Shown: piece by piece, positions 43,979 to 52,862 of the stretch
How positions within the stretch are numbered: the first letter of the stretch is position 1
Layout: the number at the start of each line of letters is the position of its first letter
NCBI GenBank assembly: GCA_049514435.1
Contig: JBEKVB010000003.1
Span: 124,001-188,000 of the forward strand
DNA: 64,000 bases
Source: UBA4810 sp002479215
GTDB lineage: Bacteria > Desulfobacterota > Syntrophia > Syntrophales > Smithellaceae
Direction: 5' to 3'
Notes under the pieces: generated by a model
Seen by the model: only the letters and a program-made list of their open reading frames with translations
Database searches by the model: none
Told to the model about the DNA's origin: nothing
Translations under genes and position numbers: made by a program

Positions 43979-46951
43979 CTACTCCTGCGTGGCAATTCGA
44001 GCGACAGCTTCGATAGCAATTGCAGCCACTGCCGAACCATAATCCAAGTCAATGTTTTCCATCGTGTCGTGTGTATCATGATAGCCAGTCCGGTTAATAT
44101 CATAATTTTCCATGAATAATACAACAGGCACGCCTATGTCGGAAAAAATCTGGCCATCGGTGTTAAAGAGCGAACTGGCCGGATCATCTATAGTCCGAAC
44201 CTCGCCGTCCAGACATGGATGAAGCGCAATGTTCGGCAGCGTATGACCATCTTTACAGCGTTGGCCTTGTCCCTTACCGCGACGCTCCGGAGTTTCATTC
44301 CATTCGCTCGTTTTGGCATTCCAAATCATGTTCGCTATGTGTGCCTGGTAAGCGATGCCAAGCGACTCGCGGCTTTCGCCAGGTGAGATCTGAAACACAT
44401 TCTGATCTTTGTCCCGGTTATGCGCTATCATGTCCAACACGTACAAACCAACGACCTCGACTTGAGACAAGTCCATCGATTGATTCTCTTCCAGCCGCAA
44501 CCTGAGCGTCTTTTCGACCAACGCCTGAGAAAAATTGCGCGCTCCCATGCAATCCGAAGGAAACTCTTCGCCAGTGAGGTGCAACAGCCAAATGTCACGT
44601 TCGAGCCGTTCTTCCTTTGCTAGTTGGAGAAAGATCGGCGCAGCCAGCAAAAGCGTGGTTGTCGCCGAATGGTTGTCGTCTGCTCCGGCAGCGGCTAACC
44701 GAGCGCCAGAGCCCCCGCGTGAAGGATCATAGATGTCTTCCATATAAGCCGTATCATAGTGATCGGCCATGACCACCGCCTGAGTGCGGTCCTTGCCCGG
44801 AATCACAACAAGGATATTTCGTTCATAGGCGTGTCCTTCTTGATTGTTCTTCCACCCGCCAAAAAGTGAAAAGTCGAAATCCGTTTTCCATTGAAACGGT
44901 AACTCTTCGCACACGGCTTTACCATCCATGCCTGCCTCGGCTATGGACTTGCGATGACGAGTGATAAGATAATCGCCCAAGTGTTCCAGATCGCGATGAT
45001 GATGGCTTAGCTTGCTTTGTGTGGTCTGATCCTGCACGCAATCGGCATTGTCCTTGTTAACAAAGTGGCCATGCGACAGAGTCAGTATATCGTGCCAGAA
45101 TGCTTCCTCAAAAGTGCGCGTTGCAGTCTTGTTGTAGGTCAAGGGCTGAGGCAAATCTTTCGCTGCATTCGTCGACTCCAGAATTTTTTCCAATTCCCTC
45201 TGAATTCGGTGGCCTTCCTTGGGATCACGGGTCAGTTTCGGCAACGAGGCCAGCCATTCATCAAGTGTTTCATGCTTGGCGATTCTGAGCAGATGGTGAG
45301 CAAAACTGCGCCGTAAGGGCTGCTTGTTCCCGAGTTGCCAGCTATCAAGAAGCGAAAGAATATTGAGCGGAGTCTGATGAATATAGTGATCGTGAAGCGG
45401 GTCAAAGTTCTGCAAGGCCGACAGATATAAGTCACGTCTGAGCAAGCGTGGCCAAAGCTCGATGGGTTGTGTAAGATCAAGTAAATCCGTTCGATAGGCA
45501 GTCAGGTATCCGAGAGGTGCGTTTGGAAGTAACTCCGCCTGTTTCGATTTCGGCGACCAGTAAGCTGCCAGTGGCCGATGCCAATAAACCTCGTGCAAAC
45601 CGACTCGCATCGCCGGAAAGAGAAATCTATATCCAAAAAGTCCACCTTCAACTAAACTTGTTTCTGCTTTCCGAAGTTCTGTCGGTGTAGCATTCGGGCC
45701 ATTTAGAACCAGATCGAACTCCTTGGTCCATATTTGACTGTTCCTAGCCAGGGGTTTGTCGTAGAGGTTGATGGAATCAAGCGCTGTACTGAAAAGCACT
45801 TTGGCAACTTTGTCCAAACGAGGATTCAACGCGAGCGCATCATCATAGCGATGAACTCGGTTCCAACGGTTCGTGCGCCGATAGGTATCCAGCACAAGCT
45901 CTTGCTGTACCTGCGATACCTTGAGGCTAGGATGTGGCTCACTCAGCCAACCTGATTGCGGAATGCGAATTCCCGTCGGCCCGTCATGGCGGACCACCCA
46001 TCTCTGCGAAGCAATTTGGATAGCCATCGGTAATTCTTGTTGCAGGCGCAGATACGTTGGCATTCCCCAGGGGACAAGACTCCCCGGAAACGGCAGAAGG
46101 TTCAGCTTGCCAAGTAGGTACCGTTCTCGTACCTGATAAGGAAGGCGGCTGAATGGTCTGAAAGTTAACAAGTATCGGACATCTTCAACCGGGGTGCGAT
46201 CGTTTATAAGATAAGGTTGAGTCCACGCGGGAAGAGGGTCTTTATCCCAATAAGGAAACTTTAAATTATGCTCTGAAGGCAAAATACGAAATCCAAGACG
46301 GAATAATTGCGCCGCATCTTCGGCGCTTTCTCCATAAACAGAGGACAATAATTGCAGAATAAATGCCAGCGATGTTTGCTCGGACAACTCTTGACCAGGA
46401 GCTAAATAAAAACTTTTCCAGAAACCACGTTCGGGTCCTTGTTCGCTGCTGCCAAAAAATGTCCAACGCACTCGGCCCATGTCATCCTGCGTTCGGGAAA
46501 GAGCCAAAGGTAAAAGAACGACATAGCGCTCATGAGCAAGATGGCCAGAGCGAGCGGCCAATTCGGGCGGCCAATAAGGATTTCCCAAGAGATTCATTCC
46601 CTTGTGACCGGATATGTGATAGGCTGGCTGGTCTTCACCTAACTTGACAAGAAGCTCAATGATCTGTCGGGCAATATTCTCCAACCCTGGTTTAATTTCG
46701 TACTCTTCCTCGATTTCAGAGACATGCCAACCGTATGGGTCATCTTCCGAGAATAACAACAGATCGATGGCACCGTATGGTGTGCGACCCAGTCTCGGTG
46801 GCGGCATGAATTCCGAGTATGCGGGTAGGGGATATTGCCCCTTACCCAAAAACCATGGATAACCATCTAGCAGTTGCAGCCATCCAAGCCGATTTTTGTT
46901 GATATTCAAAGATGAAGACTTTGTATCAGATCCCTTCGGATAGATAGTCAT
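43979..46951 (-). CDS. large cytoplasmic M28-family metallopeptidase
   Basis: A 990-residue protein whose C-terminal ~300 residues form an M28 zinc aminopeptidase domain. Zinc ligands and catalytic acids are visible in order: ADHYDTAY (His and Asp), AGADDNHSAT (bridging Asp), TGEEFPSDC (catalytic and ligand Glu), DMIAHN (Asp) and TGYHDTHDTMEN (His). The N-terminal ~650 residues match no family known to me. There is no signal peptide or membrane segment, whereas most M28 enzymes are exported. The ATG at 46951 is chosen because GAGG precedes it; the frame extends to a TTG at 46975. It follows the DapF-like gene on the same strand, but a 130-bp repeat-bearing gap separates them. Confidence 0.8.
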   Translation of the reverse strand: MTIYPKGSDTKSSSLNINKNRLGWLQLLDGYPWFLGKGQYPLPAYSEFMPPPRLGRTPYGAIDLLLFSEDDPYGWHVSEIEEEYEIKPGLENIARQIIELLVKLGEDQPAYHISGHKGMNLLGNPYWPPELAARSGHLAHERYVVLLPLALSRTQDDMGRVRWTFFGSSEQGPERGFWKSFYLAPGQELSEQTSLAFILQLLSSVYGESAEDAAQLFRLGFRILPSEHNLKFPYWDKDPLPAWTQPYLINDRTPVEDVRYLLTFRPFSRLPYQVRERYLLGKLNLLPFPGSLVPWGMPTYLRLQQELPMAIQIASQRWVVRHDGPTGIRIPQSGWLSEPHPSLKVSQVQQELVLDTYRRTNRWNRVHRYDDALALNPRLDKVAKVLFSTALDSINLYDKPLARNSQIWTKEFDLVLNGPNATPTELRKAETSLVEGGLFGYRFLFPAMRVGLHEVYWHRPLAAYWSPKSKQAELLPNAPLGYLTAYRTDLLDLTQPIELWPRLLRRDLYLSALQNFDPLHDHYIHQTPLNILSLLDSWQLGNKQPLRRSFAHHLLRIAKHETLDEWLASLPKLTRDPKEGHRIQRELEKILESTNAAKDLPQPLTYNKTATRTFEEAFWHDILTLSHGHFVNKDNADCVQDQTTQSKLSHHHRDLEHLGDYLITRHRKSIAEAGMDGKAVCEELPFQWKTDFDFSLFGGWKNNQEGHAYERNILVVIPGKDRTQAVVMADHYDTAYMEDIYDPSRGGSGARLAAAGADDNHSATTTLLLAAPIFLQLAKEERLERDIWLLHLTGEEFPSDCMGARNFSQALVEKTLRLRLEENQSMDLSQVEVVGLYVLDMIAHNRDKDQNVFQISPGESRESLGIAYQAHIANMIWNAKTSEWNETPERRGKGQGQRCKDGHTLPNIALHPCLDGEVRTIDDPASSLFNTDGQIFSDIGVPVVLFMENYDINRTGYHDTHDTMENIDLDYGSAVAAIAIEAVARIATQE

Positions 46952-47001
46952 TGCTTCCGCCTCTTGGCTGGACAAATTTTTATTAAGAAGGATTGTTTAA
47001 C

Positions 47002-47062
47002 GATTACAGGTTGTAATCTAGCATATAATTACAATTTTGGAAATTGAGGATTACAGGAAGTA
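47002..47062. repeat. intergenic repeat family, copy B
   Basis: Starts GATTACA-GGT-TGTAATC (a perfect 7-bp hairpin), then TAGCATA, and ends GAGGATTACAGGAAGTA. It lies between the M28 gene and the DapF-like gene. Confidence 0.65.
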
Positions 47063-47077
47063 AGATGCAGCCGTTTT

Positions 47078-47923
47078 TCAGACGCTCTGCTTGAACATCT
47101 CATCTGCTATTATACCATCACATATCTTCATTACTGGGCCTGTCATGGTGGCAAAGAAGCCTTTACTGAAATTAATCTGAATATCTCCGCCCTGCATGTG
47201 AACAGTAATATCTGTATCACAAAGCCCAAGTCTGCGAGCAACCGCGGCAGCAGCAGTGCTGCTGCTTCCTGAAGCGAGAGTATATCCGGCTCCACGTTCC
47301 CAAATCTCGATCTGTATATTGTTACGATCCACAACCCTCATGAACTGTACATTTGTCCGATTAGGAAAACGAGGATCGACCTCCAGCAGAGGACCTAAGC
47401 GGCGTGCGTCTTCAGGCGTTGGGGAGTCCGAGAGAACAACGCAGTGCGGGTTGCCGATAGTGGCCGCGCAGAACGTCAAGATTTGATCGTCAACCTCTAT
47501 GGTCTCTTTCAAGACTTCACGATGGTCGCCGACAACAGGGATCTTCGAACTATCAAAACTAACTTCACCCATTTCGACCTTCACACTTCTACCATCATCA
47601 CTGACCACACATGACACAGGACCTCCAATGGTTTCTATAGTGAAGCACCCATTATCAACGAGATGCTCATCCCAAAGGAAACGTGCGAAGATTCGAAGTC
47701 CGTTCCCGCTTTTTTCCGCCTCACTACCGTCGGGATTGAGAATCCTAAGTCCGAATTCACATGACTCACTGTCCAAAGGGCCAATAAGAATCCCGTCCGA
47801 TCCAACACCATAGTTTCTATGGCAGATCAGGCGGATGGCATCAGGATCAAGTTCACCCTTTACATCGGCCGGACGAATCACAATGTAATCGTTACCGATG
47901 GCATGATATTTTGTATATTTCAT
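47078..47923 (-). CDS. diaminopimelate epimerase homologue lacking both catalytic cysteines
   Basis: DapF-fold protein of 281 residues (two alpha/beta lobes): KYHAIGNDYIVI, RNYGVGSDGIL, LRILNPDGSEAE, GNPHCVV and the ERGAGYT signature are present. The two catalytic Cys of true DapF (Cys73 and Cys217 in proteobacteria) are replaced. The first site reads KSGNGLR (Ser72) in place of CGNG. The second reads LASGSSST (Ser218) in place of ACGTG. A serine pair cannot do the usual thiol acid-base racemisation. The protein may act on another substrate, isomerise by another route or be regulatory. Start is ATG 47923, not the upstream TTG. It is island-borne, so it is probably a paralogue rather than the lysine/peptidoglycan enzyme. 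Confidence 0.85.
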   Translation of the reverse strand: MKYTKYHAIGNDYIVIRPADVKGELDPDAIRLICHRNYGVGSDGILIGPLDSESCEFGLRILNPDGSEAEKSGNGLRIFARFLWDEHLVDNGCFTIETIGGPVSCVVSDDGRSVKVEMGEVSFDSSKIPVVGDHREVLKETIEVDDQILTFCAATIGNPHCVVLSDSPTPEDARRLGPLLEVDPRFPNRTNVQFMRVVDRNNIQIEIWERGAGYTLASGSSSTAAAAVARRLGLCDTDITVHMQGGDIQINFSKGFFATMTGPVMKICDGIIADEMFKQSV

Positions 47924-47935
47924 TTTTGATTCCAA

Positions 47936-48263
47936 ATCCGTTTACATGGATCAGTTTTTATATTTTTAACGCTGAGGATTTCAGGTTGAAACCTACCATA
48001 AAATGCCCAAATATAAAATTGAGACTTACAGGAAGAAGTGCTTGTTGAAAACACAACTGTTCAGAAGTGGGCAGTTATAATAAGCGTGGATTATGAATTG
48101 AAAGAGGGTAACGGCTATGTCGCCTGCGGTTGAAACCAAAAATTATCTTAATAAATTGTCTTTAAACATAGCGTTTATTATCATTTTGAATAGGTGATGT
48201 CAATAATTTTAGCTTATTTAGGGACAGCTGTCCCTGTTTACACCATGATTGATAAACTGAGGC
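47936..48263. other. intergenic region carrying repeat copy C
   Basis: No gene is seen. It contains repeat copy C (47976-48040) and its extension to 48113 shared with copy E. A short palindrome, GGGACAGCTGTCCC, lies at about 48221-48234. Confidence 0.5.
47976..48040. repeat. intergenic repeat family, copy C
   Basis: Starts GGATTTCA-GGT-TGAAACC, with hairpin arms that differ from copy B by paired changes. It continues through TACCATAAAA to GAGACTTACAGGAAGAAG. Confidence 0.6.
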
Positions 48264-48662
48264 CTATTTTGAGATGGAAGATGGAAACAACTCCGGCTTT
48301 GCGTATTGAGTAATATCTATATTGAAATGTATATAGATGTCTTTTTCGCCAGAAACCGGAATCCAGTATGTATCAAGCACCTGCTTGAATGGTTCAAAAT
48401 AGGCCACTGAGCGCTTGGTGATCCCTTCTGCCAATGCCGCATTTGCCAGGCATGTTTTATGGGATTCATTCAAGCCTGTCAATTCATAGCATTTCATTCC
48501 GGGTTGGATGCCCAGGTCGCGTGCCAGCTTGTTGACTGCGATGATGGAACGATCCTTCTTAAGCAGCATAACCACGAAAGGGAAAGCATCCCACATCATA
48601 TGAAACGCTTTTATTAGATCCAGATTGGCATCGGGGTCTGATTTATTTGATGTGTTCTGCAT
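48264..48662 (-). CDS. small PAS-domain protein
   Basis: A 132-residue stand-alone PAS-like sensor domain. It has FPFVVMLLKKDRSIIAVNKLARDLG (first helix and strand, given in part), a cysteine-containing CYELTGLNESHKTCLAN segment and a C-terminal strand pair with SGEKDIYIHFNIDI. No kinase, HTH or GGDEF output is attached. It may be a truncated receptor or a ligand-binding partner. There is no strong ribosome site. It is flanked by long non-coding stretches, so it is probably transcribed alone. Confidence 0.65.
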   Translation of the reverse strand: MQNTSNKSDPDANLDLIKAFHMMWDAFPFVVMLLKKDRSIIAVNKLARDLGIQPGMKCYELTGLNESHKTCLANAALAEGITKRSVAYFEPFKQVLDTYWIPVSGEKDIYIHFNIDITQYAKPELFPSSISK

Positions 48663-48918
48663 CGATTTTCCCCTTGATAGTTCACGTTCATGGTCTAGCG
48701 TATAAGAAACGCGGCCTTGAATGTCAAGGAAATCTTGACCTCAAAATGTAATGTACCGTGCCGATGTATATCGTCGAGAGTGAATTGTGTTTATTACGGA
48801 TTGAAGTCCTGCATACTCGACAAGGATGAGGATCTGTTTCTTTCAGGAAGTATGATTTACAATCCATCTTTACACCTGCTGTCAAGATAACTTCGTCCTA
48901 CAGTACATTGGGCGGCGA

Positions 48919-49896
48919 CTAAGCGTCGATCCCTTGTTCTTGCAAGGCAGCTCTCAACTCATTTACGAGTCGATGCTCCACGATCCAGTCGACCAGTGCA
49001 TCGAGGTGCATAAATTTCACCAGTCTCCCTTGCTTTTCACGCTGTGCCTGAAACCAGGCATCCATGACCGGCTCGACGTATGGATTCGCATGTCCATTGG
49101 TTACAAGTACACCTTCGATATAGTCTGGAACTACAGGCAGTTGAAACGTAGTTAGTGGAACCAAGAAGATCTCCTCCAACTCGTCTTTACTCTCTCGCCA
49201 TTTGTTTTTGTCTATGTCTCCACACTTGACTTGATAGTGACGCAGGACGACAACCCCATCGATATGAAGTAGTGCAGCAATGTCCTTGCCGTACTCAATA
49301 GGCCCATGACGAACCTGCGCGTAAAGGGGTAGCCCAGCTTGCAGCACACGCAGCAATACCGTCCTAAGTACCGATTCCTTTGTTATGCCCTCGAACGCAC
49401 GGTGCATCCATGTCCGAACGGGCCCGAGCATGGCAGTAAGAGCGCTCTTTCCGATCTCCGGACGCATAGCCTCGGTGACGTCCGGACCTATGATGGGGAT
49501 CTTAGCAAGCATATCAAGGGCAAGAGCAAGTCGATTTCGGGTTAGCTCGCTGGCCGGATCGCTTTCGAAACCTCTGAAGGCACCTGCTGCTTCAGAGATG
49601 AACGTCAGCGCTAGACGATCATATTCGGTCTCTACGGACATACGGATCTCGACTTGATATTCGCGACGCGCATCTTCGGGGCTGAATGTTTGTGGATCCG
49701 AGACGAGTTTTGACAAAACGTTCACGAGCACACGAAACCGTGCCACTTCGCCGCTGTGCCACCCCGACTCCGTACCCACTAGGGATTCTGCTGCCTTAGC
49801 AAGAAGCTCTTTTGCCTTCGCTGGAGTTCGGATCGATTCGGCCAGTCGAGCTCTGGCACGAAAGTATTTTGCCCACAGTTGCTGATTGATACCCGA
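48919..49896 (-). CDS. PD-(D/E)xK-like nuclease domain protein, N-terminus joined in frame to upstream ORF across TAG
   Basis: The C-terminal half resembles a restriction-endonuclease fold: PIEYGKDIAALLHIDG, then VLRHYQVKCGDIDK, giving a Glu-Gly-Lys-Asp and Gln-x-Lys core as in Mrr-like nucleases. The usual start would be GTG at 49779. However, 39 further codons upstream are open and protein-like (INQQLWAKYFRARARLAES), with no ATG, GTG or TTG, back to the amber that ends the preceding ORF in the same frame. The functional protein therefore probably starts earlier, and one gene of about 580 residues may be broken. A nuclease with a helical front half on an island fits a defence effector (inference). 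Confidence 0.65.
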   Translation of the reverse strand, partial: SGINQQLWAKYFRARARLAESIRTPAKAKELLAKAAESLVGTESGWHSGEVARFRVLVNVLSKLVSDPQTFSPEDARREYQVEIRMSVETEYDRLALTFISEAAGAFRGFESDPASELTRNRLALALDMLAKIPIIGPDVTEAMRPEIGKSALTAMLGPVRTWMHRAFEGITKESVLRTVLLRVLQAGLPLYAQVRHGPIEYGKDIAALLHIDGVVVLRHYQVKCGDIDKNKWRESKDELEEIFLVPLTTFQLPVVPDYIEGVLVTNGHANPYVEPVMDAWFQAQREKQGRLVKFMHLDALVDWIVEHRLVNELRAALQEQGIDA

Positions 49897-50655
49897 CTAA
49901 TGTCCGCCCTTCTCTTCTAAGGCAACTGGAAGGGTATCAGCAGCGAAAGCGTCTGCTGCTTTGTCGAACCAAGCTACTGCCTTGGCTTTCTCCACATGGG
50001 CCAGCGTGACTGCCAGCCAGCCCTTCAGGCCAGGCGTAGTGAAATCGATAGCATGCTCCAGCACAATTTTGTGCGCCCCTTGCCAGTCGCCATCGAAAGT
50101 AAAAAGGTGGAAAGCGGAAGGAATGTTTAAGATCAATTCCTGCCCACGCTGCTCGACGTCCATCGGAACTTCATAAGCAGGGAATTGCACATCCCATTTT
50201 CCGTCAAGGTCAGTGACAATGACGATTCCCCGCACGAGATAATTGCTCGCATGTTCAGAGTTTCCAAAGTGCTTCAATAAGCGCTGGGCGAGCTCGGAGT
50301 TTATCTCGCGAATCCGCGTTTGAATTGCCTCGCAGTCGACCTTGAATAGCCACAAAGAACGAGCTAATAATTGTTTTAGTTTATAGAGCGCAGCAAGAGA
50401 TACTGGGGAGTCAGGAGATTGTTCTGAAATAACCTGCTCGAAATCGAGCAACCCGGCATGCTGTGCCTTGAGCATATGATCAGGGTTTCCCCAAGCAGCA
50501 TCTATGGCACATGACATTGCTACGCCCGCGCTAAAGTGTTGGCCGTCTCTACGCCAGAGTTCCGCAGCTTGGTATAACTTCTCGTAGGCGACTTCATTAC
50601 CCGGAGGCGCCAGTGTCCGACTGACTTCTAGGAATAGATCACGTGCAGCACTCAT
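49897..50655 (-). CDS. alpha-helical protein ending at an in-frame amber before the nuclease ORF
   Basis: A 252-residue helical protein, not assigned to a family. ATG at 50655 follows CTGGAG at 4-nt spacing. The sequence begins MSAARDLFLEVSRTLAP and looks like TPR/alpha-solenoid helices (YEKLYQAAELWRRDGQHFSA, KAKAVAWFDKAADAFAADT) around a beta-containing centre (YLVRGIVIVTDLDGKWDVQF). It stops at TAG 49897-49899; the frame then continues open into the nuclease-like ORF. This is either the first gene of a two-gene system or the N-terminal half of a single gene with a nonsense codon. Confidence 0.6.
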   Translation of the reverse strand: MSAARDLFLEVSRTLAPPGNEVAYEKLYQAAELWRRDGQHFSAGVAMSCAIDAAWGNPDHMLKAQHAGLLDFEQVISEQSPDSPVSLAALYKLKQLLARSLWLFKVDCEAIQTRIREINSELAQRLLKHFGNSEHASNYLVRGIVIVTDLDGKWDVQFPAYEVPMDVEQRGQELILNIPSAFHLFTFDGDWQGAHKIVLEHAIDFTTPGLKGWLAVTLAHVEKAKAVAWFDKAADAFAADTLPVALEEKGGH

Positions 50656-50767
50656 AAAACTCCAGATGTTTGCTTCGCTGCCCAACAATGTTTATATATC
50701 TTGTATAATAAACTAAACACCGTGAATTTTGCAGTATAATACTCTTCAAACGGATCATATAACAACA

Positions 50768-50827
50768 ATTACGATTTGTAATGTAGCATAAAACAATAAA
50801 ATGGAGAAATAAGAATTACAGGAAGTT
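50768..50827. repeat. intergenic repeat family, copy D
   Basis: ATTACGATTTGTAAT hairpin, then GTAGCATAAAA, ending GAATTACAGGAAGT. It is adjacent to the IS insertion. Confidence 0.6.
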
Positions 50828-50880
50828 ATCAGTACTGGCTATTCTTCTACCATATGCAACTTCCAGCATGGGAATATATT

Positions 50881-51941
50881 TATTTTGGGAATTGTTCACC
50901 TGACAAAGCATGGTTCCGAATTCCCTTTTAGTAAGTTTTTCAACATTAATCTCTCGCCTTCCATTCCCTTGACCGCTTCTTCCGCTCTTTCACCATCAGT
51001 CACTTTCCGGTTATCCCACCGGAAAGAAAACTCATTGCAATATCTTCCTAAATGCTTCTTAGAAATATGATGGAAAGTGCTATTGACACCACGCTTTACT
51101 AATGCGAAAAACGATTCCGCTGTGTTAGTAGAAATATCACCATTAACATATTGACCTAATCCGTGATTGACTACTCCGTGTCCACCTTTAAAATCTTTGC
51201 CTATTCCTATATAACTTCTAAATTCATCAGTTATTATTTTCGATTCGCTGTCCACTGCTTCTCTAATCGCTGACTTCAATGTCTTGGCTGTCACGTTCTT
51301 AACCGGCTTGGTAATTATTCTTCCGCCTCGTTCCACCATTGCCATTACTGGAGCCTTCTTAGTTCCTCTGCCTCTTTTTCCACTCCCTTTTCTTGGCTTT
51401 CCGCCTATGTAAGTTTCGTCAACTTCAACAGTGCCTTTTAAAGCGGCAGCCAAAGCACCTTCTTTCATGGCGAGTCTTATTCTGTGAGCAAGATGCCACG
51501 CGGATTTATAAGAACCAAGACCTAAGTTTCTTTGAAGCTGAAGGGCAGAAATTCCCTTTTTGTGAGAACTCATGGAATGAAAAGCCTGAACCCATTGCCT
51601 TAAAGTAATATGAGAATCTTCCATTACCGTGCCGATCATAACAGTAAATTGTTTACGGCAAGCATTACATTGAATCAAGCCGTCTCTGACCTTTTCAGAT
51701 TTGCTATTAAGTCTTGTCACATTATCACTTCCGCAATGAGCGCATTTTACACCTTCCGGCCAGCGGATATGCTCAAGGATTGCCCTTGCTTCATCTTCAG
51801 TTAATCGGCAAATGTCTATTGCCGACATCTCCGCAAATCTCTCAAATTTAGGTGGTATATATTTCATGGTTTTAACTCCTTTCTCTCTTTTGTTACCCAT
51901 AATATATACCCGTTTATCTGCTTTGTCAAGTGGATAGTTAA
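50881..51941 (-). mobile_element. IS1595-type insertion sequence
   Basis: The transposase gene is flanked by inverted CAC(C/T)TGACAAAGCA (50897-50910 and complement of 51919-51932). An 8-bp AATATATT stands at 50873-50880 and 51942-51949 as a possible target duplication, the length expected for IS1595. The terminal distances from these to the inverted repeats are unequal (16 versus 9 bp), so the exact ends are uncertain. Confidence 0.6.
50896..51867 (-). CDS. IS1595 family transposase
   Basis: A 323-residue DDE transposase with the N-terminal zinc ribbon typical of IS1595 (CAHCGSDN...CNACRKQF). The ISXO2-like catalytic core has VEVDETYIGGKPRK (first Asp/Glu), IITDEFRSY (second Asp) and STNTAESFFALVKRG (Asn/Glu). 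ATG 51867 has AAAGGAG 8 nt upstream; the frame also opens at 51900. It appears intact. It copies and moves its own IS. Confidence 0.95.
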   Translation of the reverse strand: MKYIPPKFERFAEMSAIDICRLTEDEARAILEHIRWPEGVKCAHCGSDNVTRLNSKSEKVRDGLIQCNACRKQFTVMIGTVMEDSHITLRQWVQAFHSMSSHKKGISALQLQRNLGLGSYKSAWHLAHRIRLAMKEGALAAALKGTVEVDETYIGGKPRKGSGKRGRGTKKAPVMAMVERGGRIITKPVKNVTAKTLKSAIREAVDSESKIITDEFRSYIGIGKDFKGGHGVVNHGLGQYVNGDISTNTAESFFALVKRGVNSTFHHISKKHLGRYCNEFSFRWDNRKVTDGERAEEAVKGMEGERLMLKNLLKGNSEPCFVR

Positions 51942-52139
51942 AATATATTACCTAATAATATCGACCTGTTACTACAAGAGATAGGAGTAGAACATAATAA
52001 TGCTTATCACTGAAATAGATAACCAGATTAAACCCTCCATAATAAATCGAGAGACAGTCTGGGGAGGGAAAAACACTAGTAAAGTAAGAAAAAAAATGCT
52101 AATTACAGCGCCAATAAAACCTATTCCACTTAAAAACAA

Positions 52140-52862
52140 ATGATACTTTTTGAGCGTTGGAAGAAAACCGCAATTCACAATAAGGCTTTGGTATTGACCG
52201 GATTCCTTGTAGCCTTCGGAACTCTGTTCTATGCCGGTGCGGCTGTTTTCCAATACTGTTTGATGAAAGACACCGCAAAAGCTGCTGCTGAACAAACAAA
52301 AATTTTGATAGGAGAAATGCAGAACCAAACTAAAGCTATGCAAGACGCTGCTAATGCTACTATGAATACTGTTAAAGTAGCTGAACGGAATATCAAATCC
52401 ACACAAGAGCAATTTAGATTGGATCAAAGGGCTTGGATTAGTATAACAAAGGCAAACTTCAGGGAACCGCTTGATGCGAAGAAAAAAGCCGTCATAGATT
52501 TTGTAGTCAAAAACAGTGGCAAAACCCCAGCTCTGCATCTTCGGGGGAGTTATGAAACATGGTATCAACATTTGGGAACAGCTTCTCTGAAAGTCGGGAA
52601 AACTATTAGCGGTGAAATCGCTTACGGTCCCGGAGATGAAAAAGTAACCTTTATCGGATGGGACGAACCTCTTCTTCAAGCTCAAATTGACCTTATGCAA
52701 TCGGGGCAGGAAATCCTTTTTATTGAAATCAAATTTATATATTTTGACATATATAACAGCAAAATACCGCATCACACTTGCACATGTTTTTTCTATGACT
52801 CCAAAGCTGCTATCAATGGGGCTTTGTCGCTCTGTGAAACTGGGTGTAGTTATATGGATTAG
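52140..52862 (+). CDS. membrane-anchored coiled-coil protein of unknown function
   Basis: A 240-residue protein with one membrane helix near the N-terminus (about 17-38), then a coiled coil (45-95). A beta-rich C-terminal domain begins DQRAWISITKANF and contains VVKNSGKTPALHL. This architecture recurs as 'hypothetical protein' in many proteobacterial accessory regions, but the function is not known. The opposite-strand frame over the same bases is a shadow: it lacks domain-like composition and a ribosome site. It is the last gene before attR and faces the opposite direction to the rest of the block. Confidence 0.65.
   Translation: MILFERWKKTAIHNKALVLTGFLVAFGTLFYAGAAVFQYCLMKDTAKAAAEQTKILIGEMQNQTKAMQDAANATMNTVKVAERNIKSTQEQFRLDQRAWISITKANFREPLDAKKKAVIDFVVKNSGKTPALHLRGSYETWYQHLGTASLKVGKTISGEIAYGPGDEKVTFIGWDEPLLQAQIDLMQSGQEILFIEIKFIYFDIYNSKIPHHTCTCFFYDSKAAINGALSLCETGCSYMD

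Noticed and set aside
29930..49899. Reassignment of TAG as a sense codon (pyrrolysine or suppression)
   Set aside because: Several clearly intact genes here end normally in TAG (for example manC, maf, dsbC), no pylT is visible, and only two in-frame ambers were seen, so mutation or error is simpler. Noted only as something to check genome-wide.
43909..50827. Interpretation of the intergenic repeats as integron attC sites
   Set aside because: The ends of each copy are not inverted complements with RYYYAAC/GTTRRRY cores, and no integron integrase is present.
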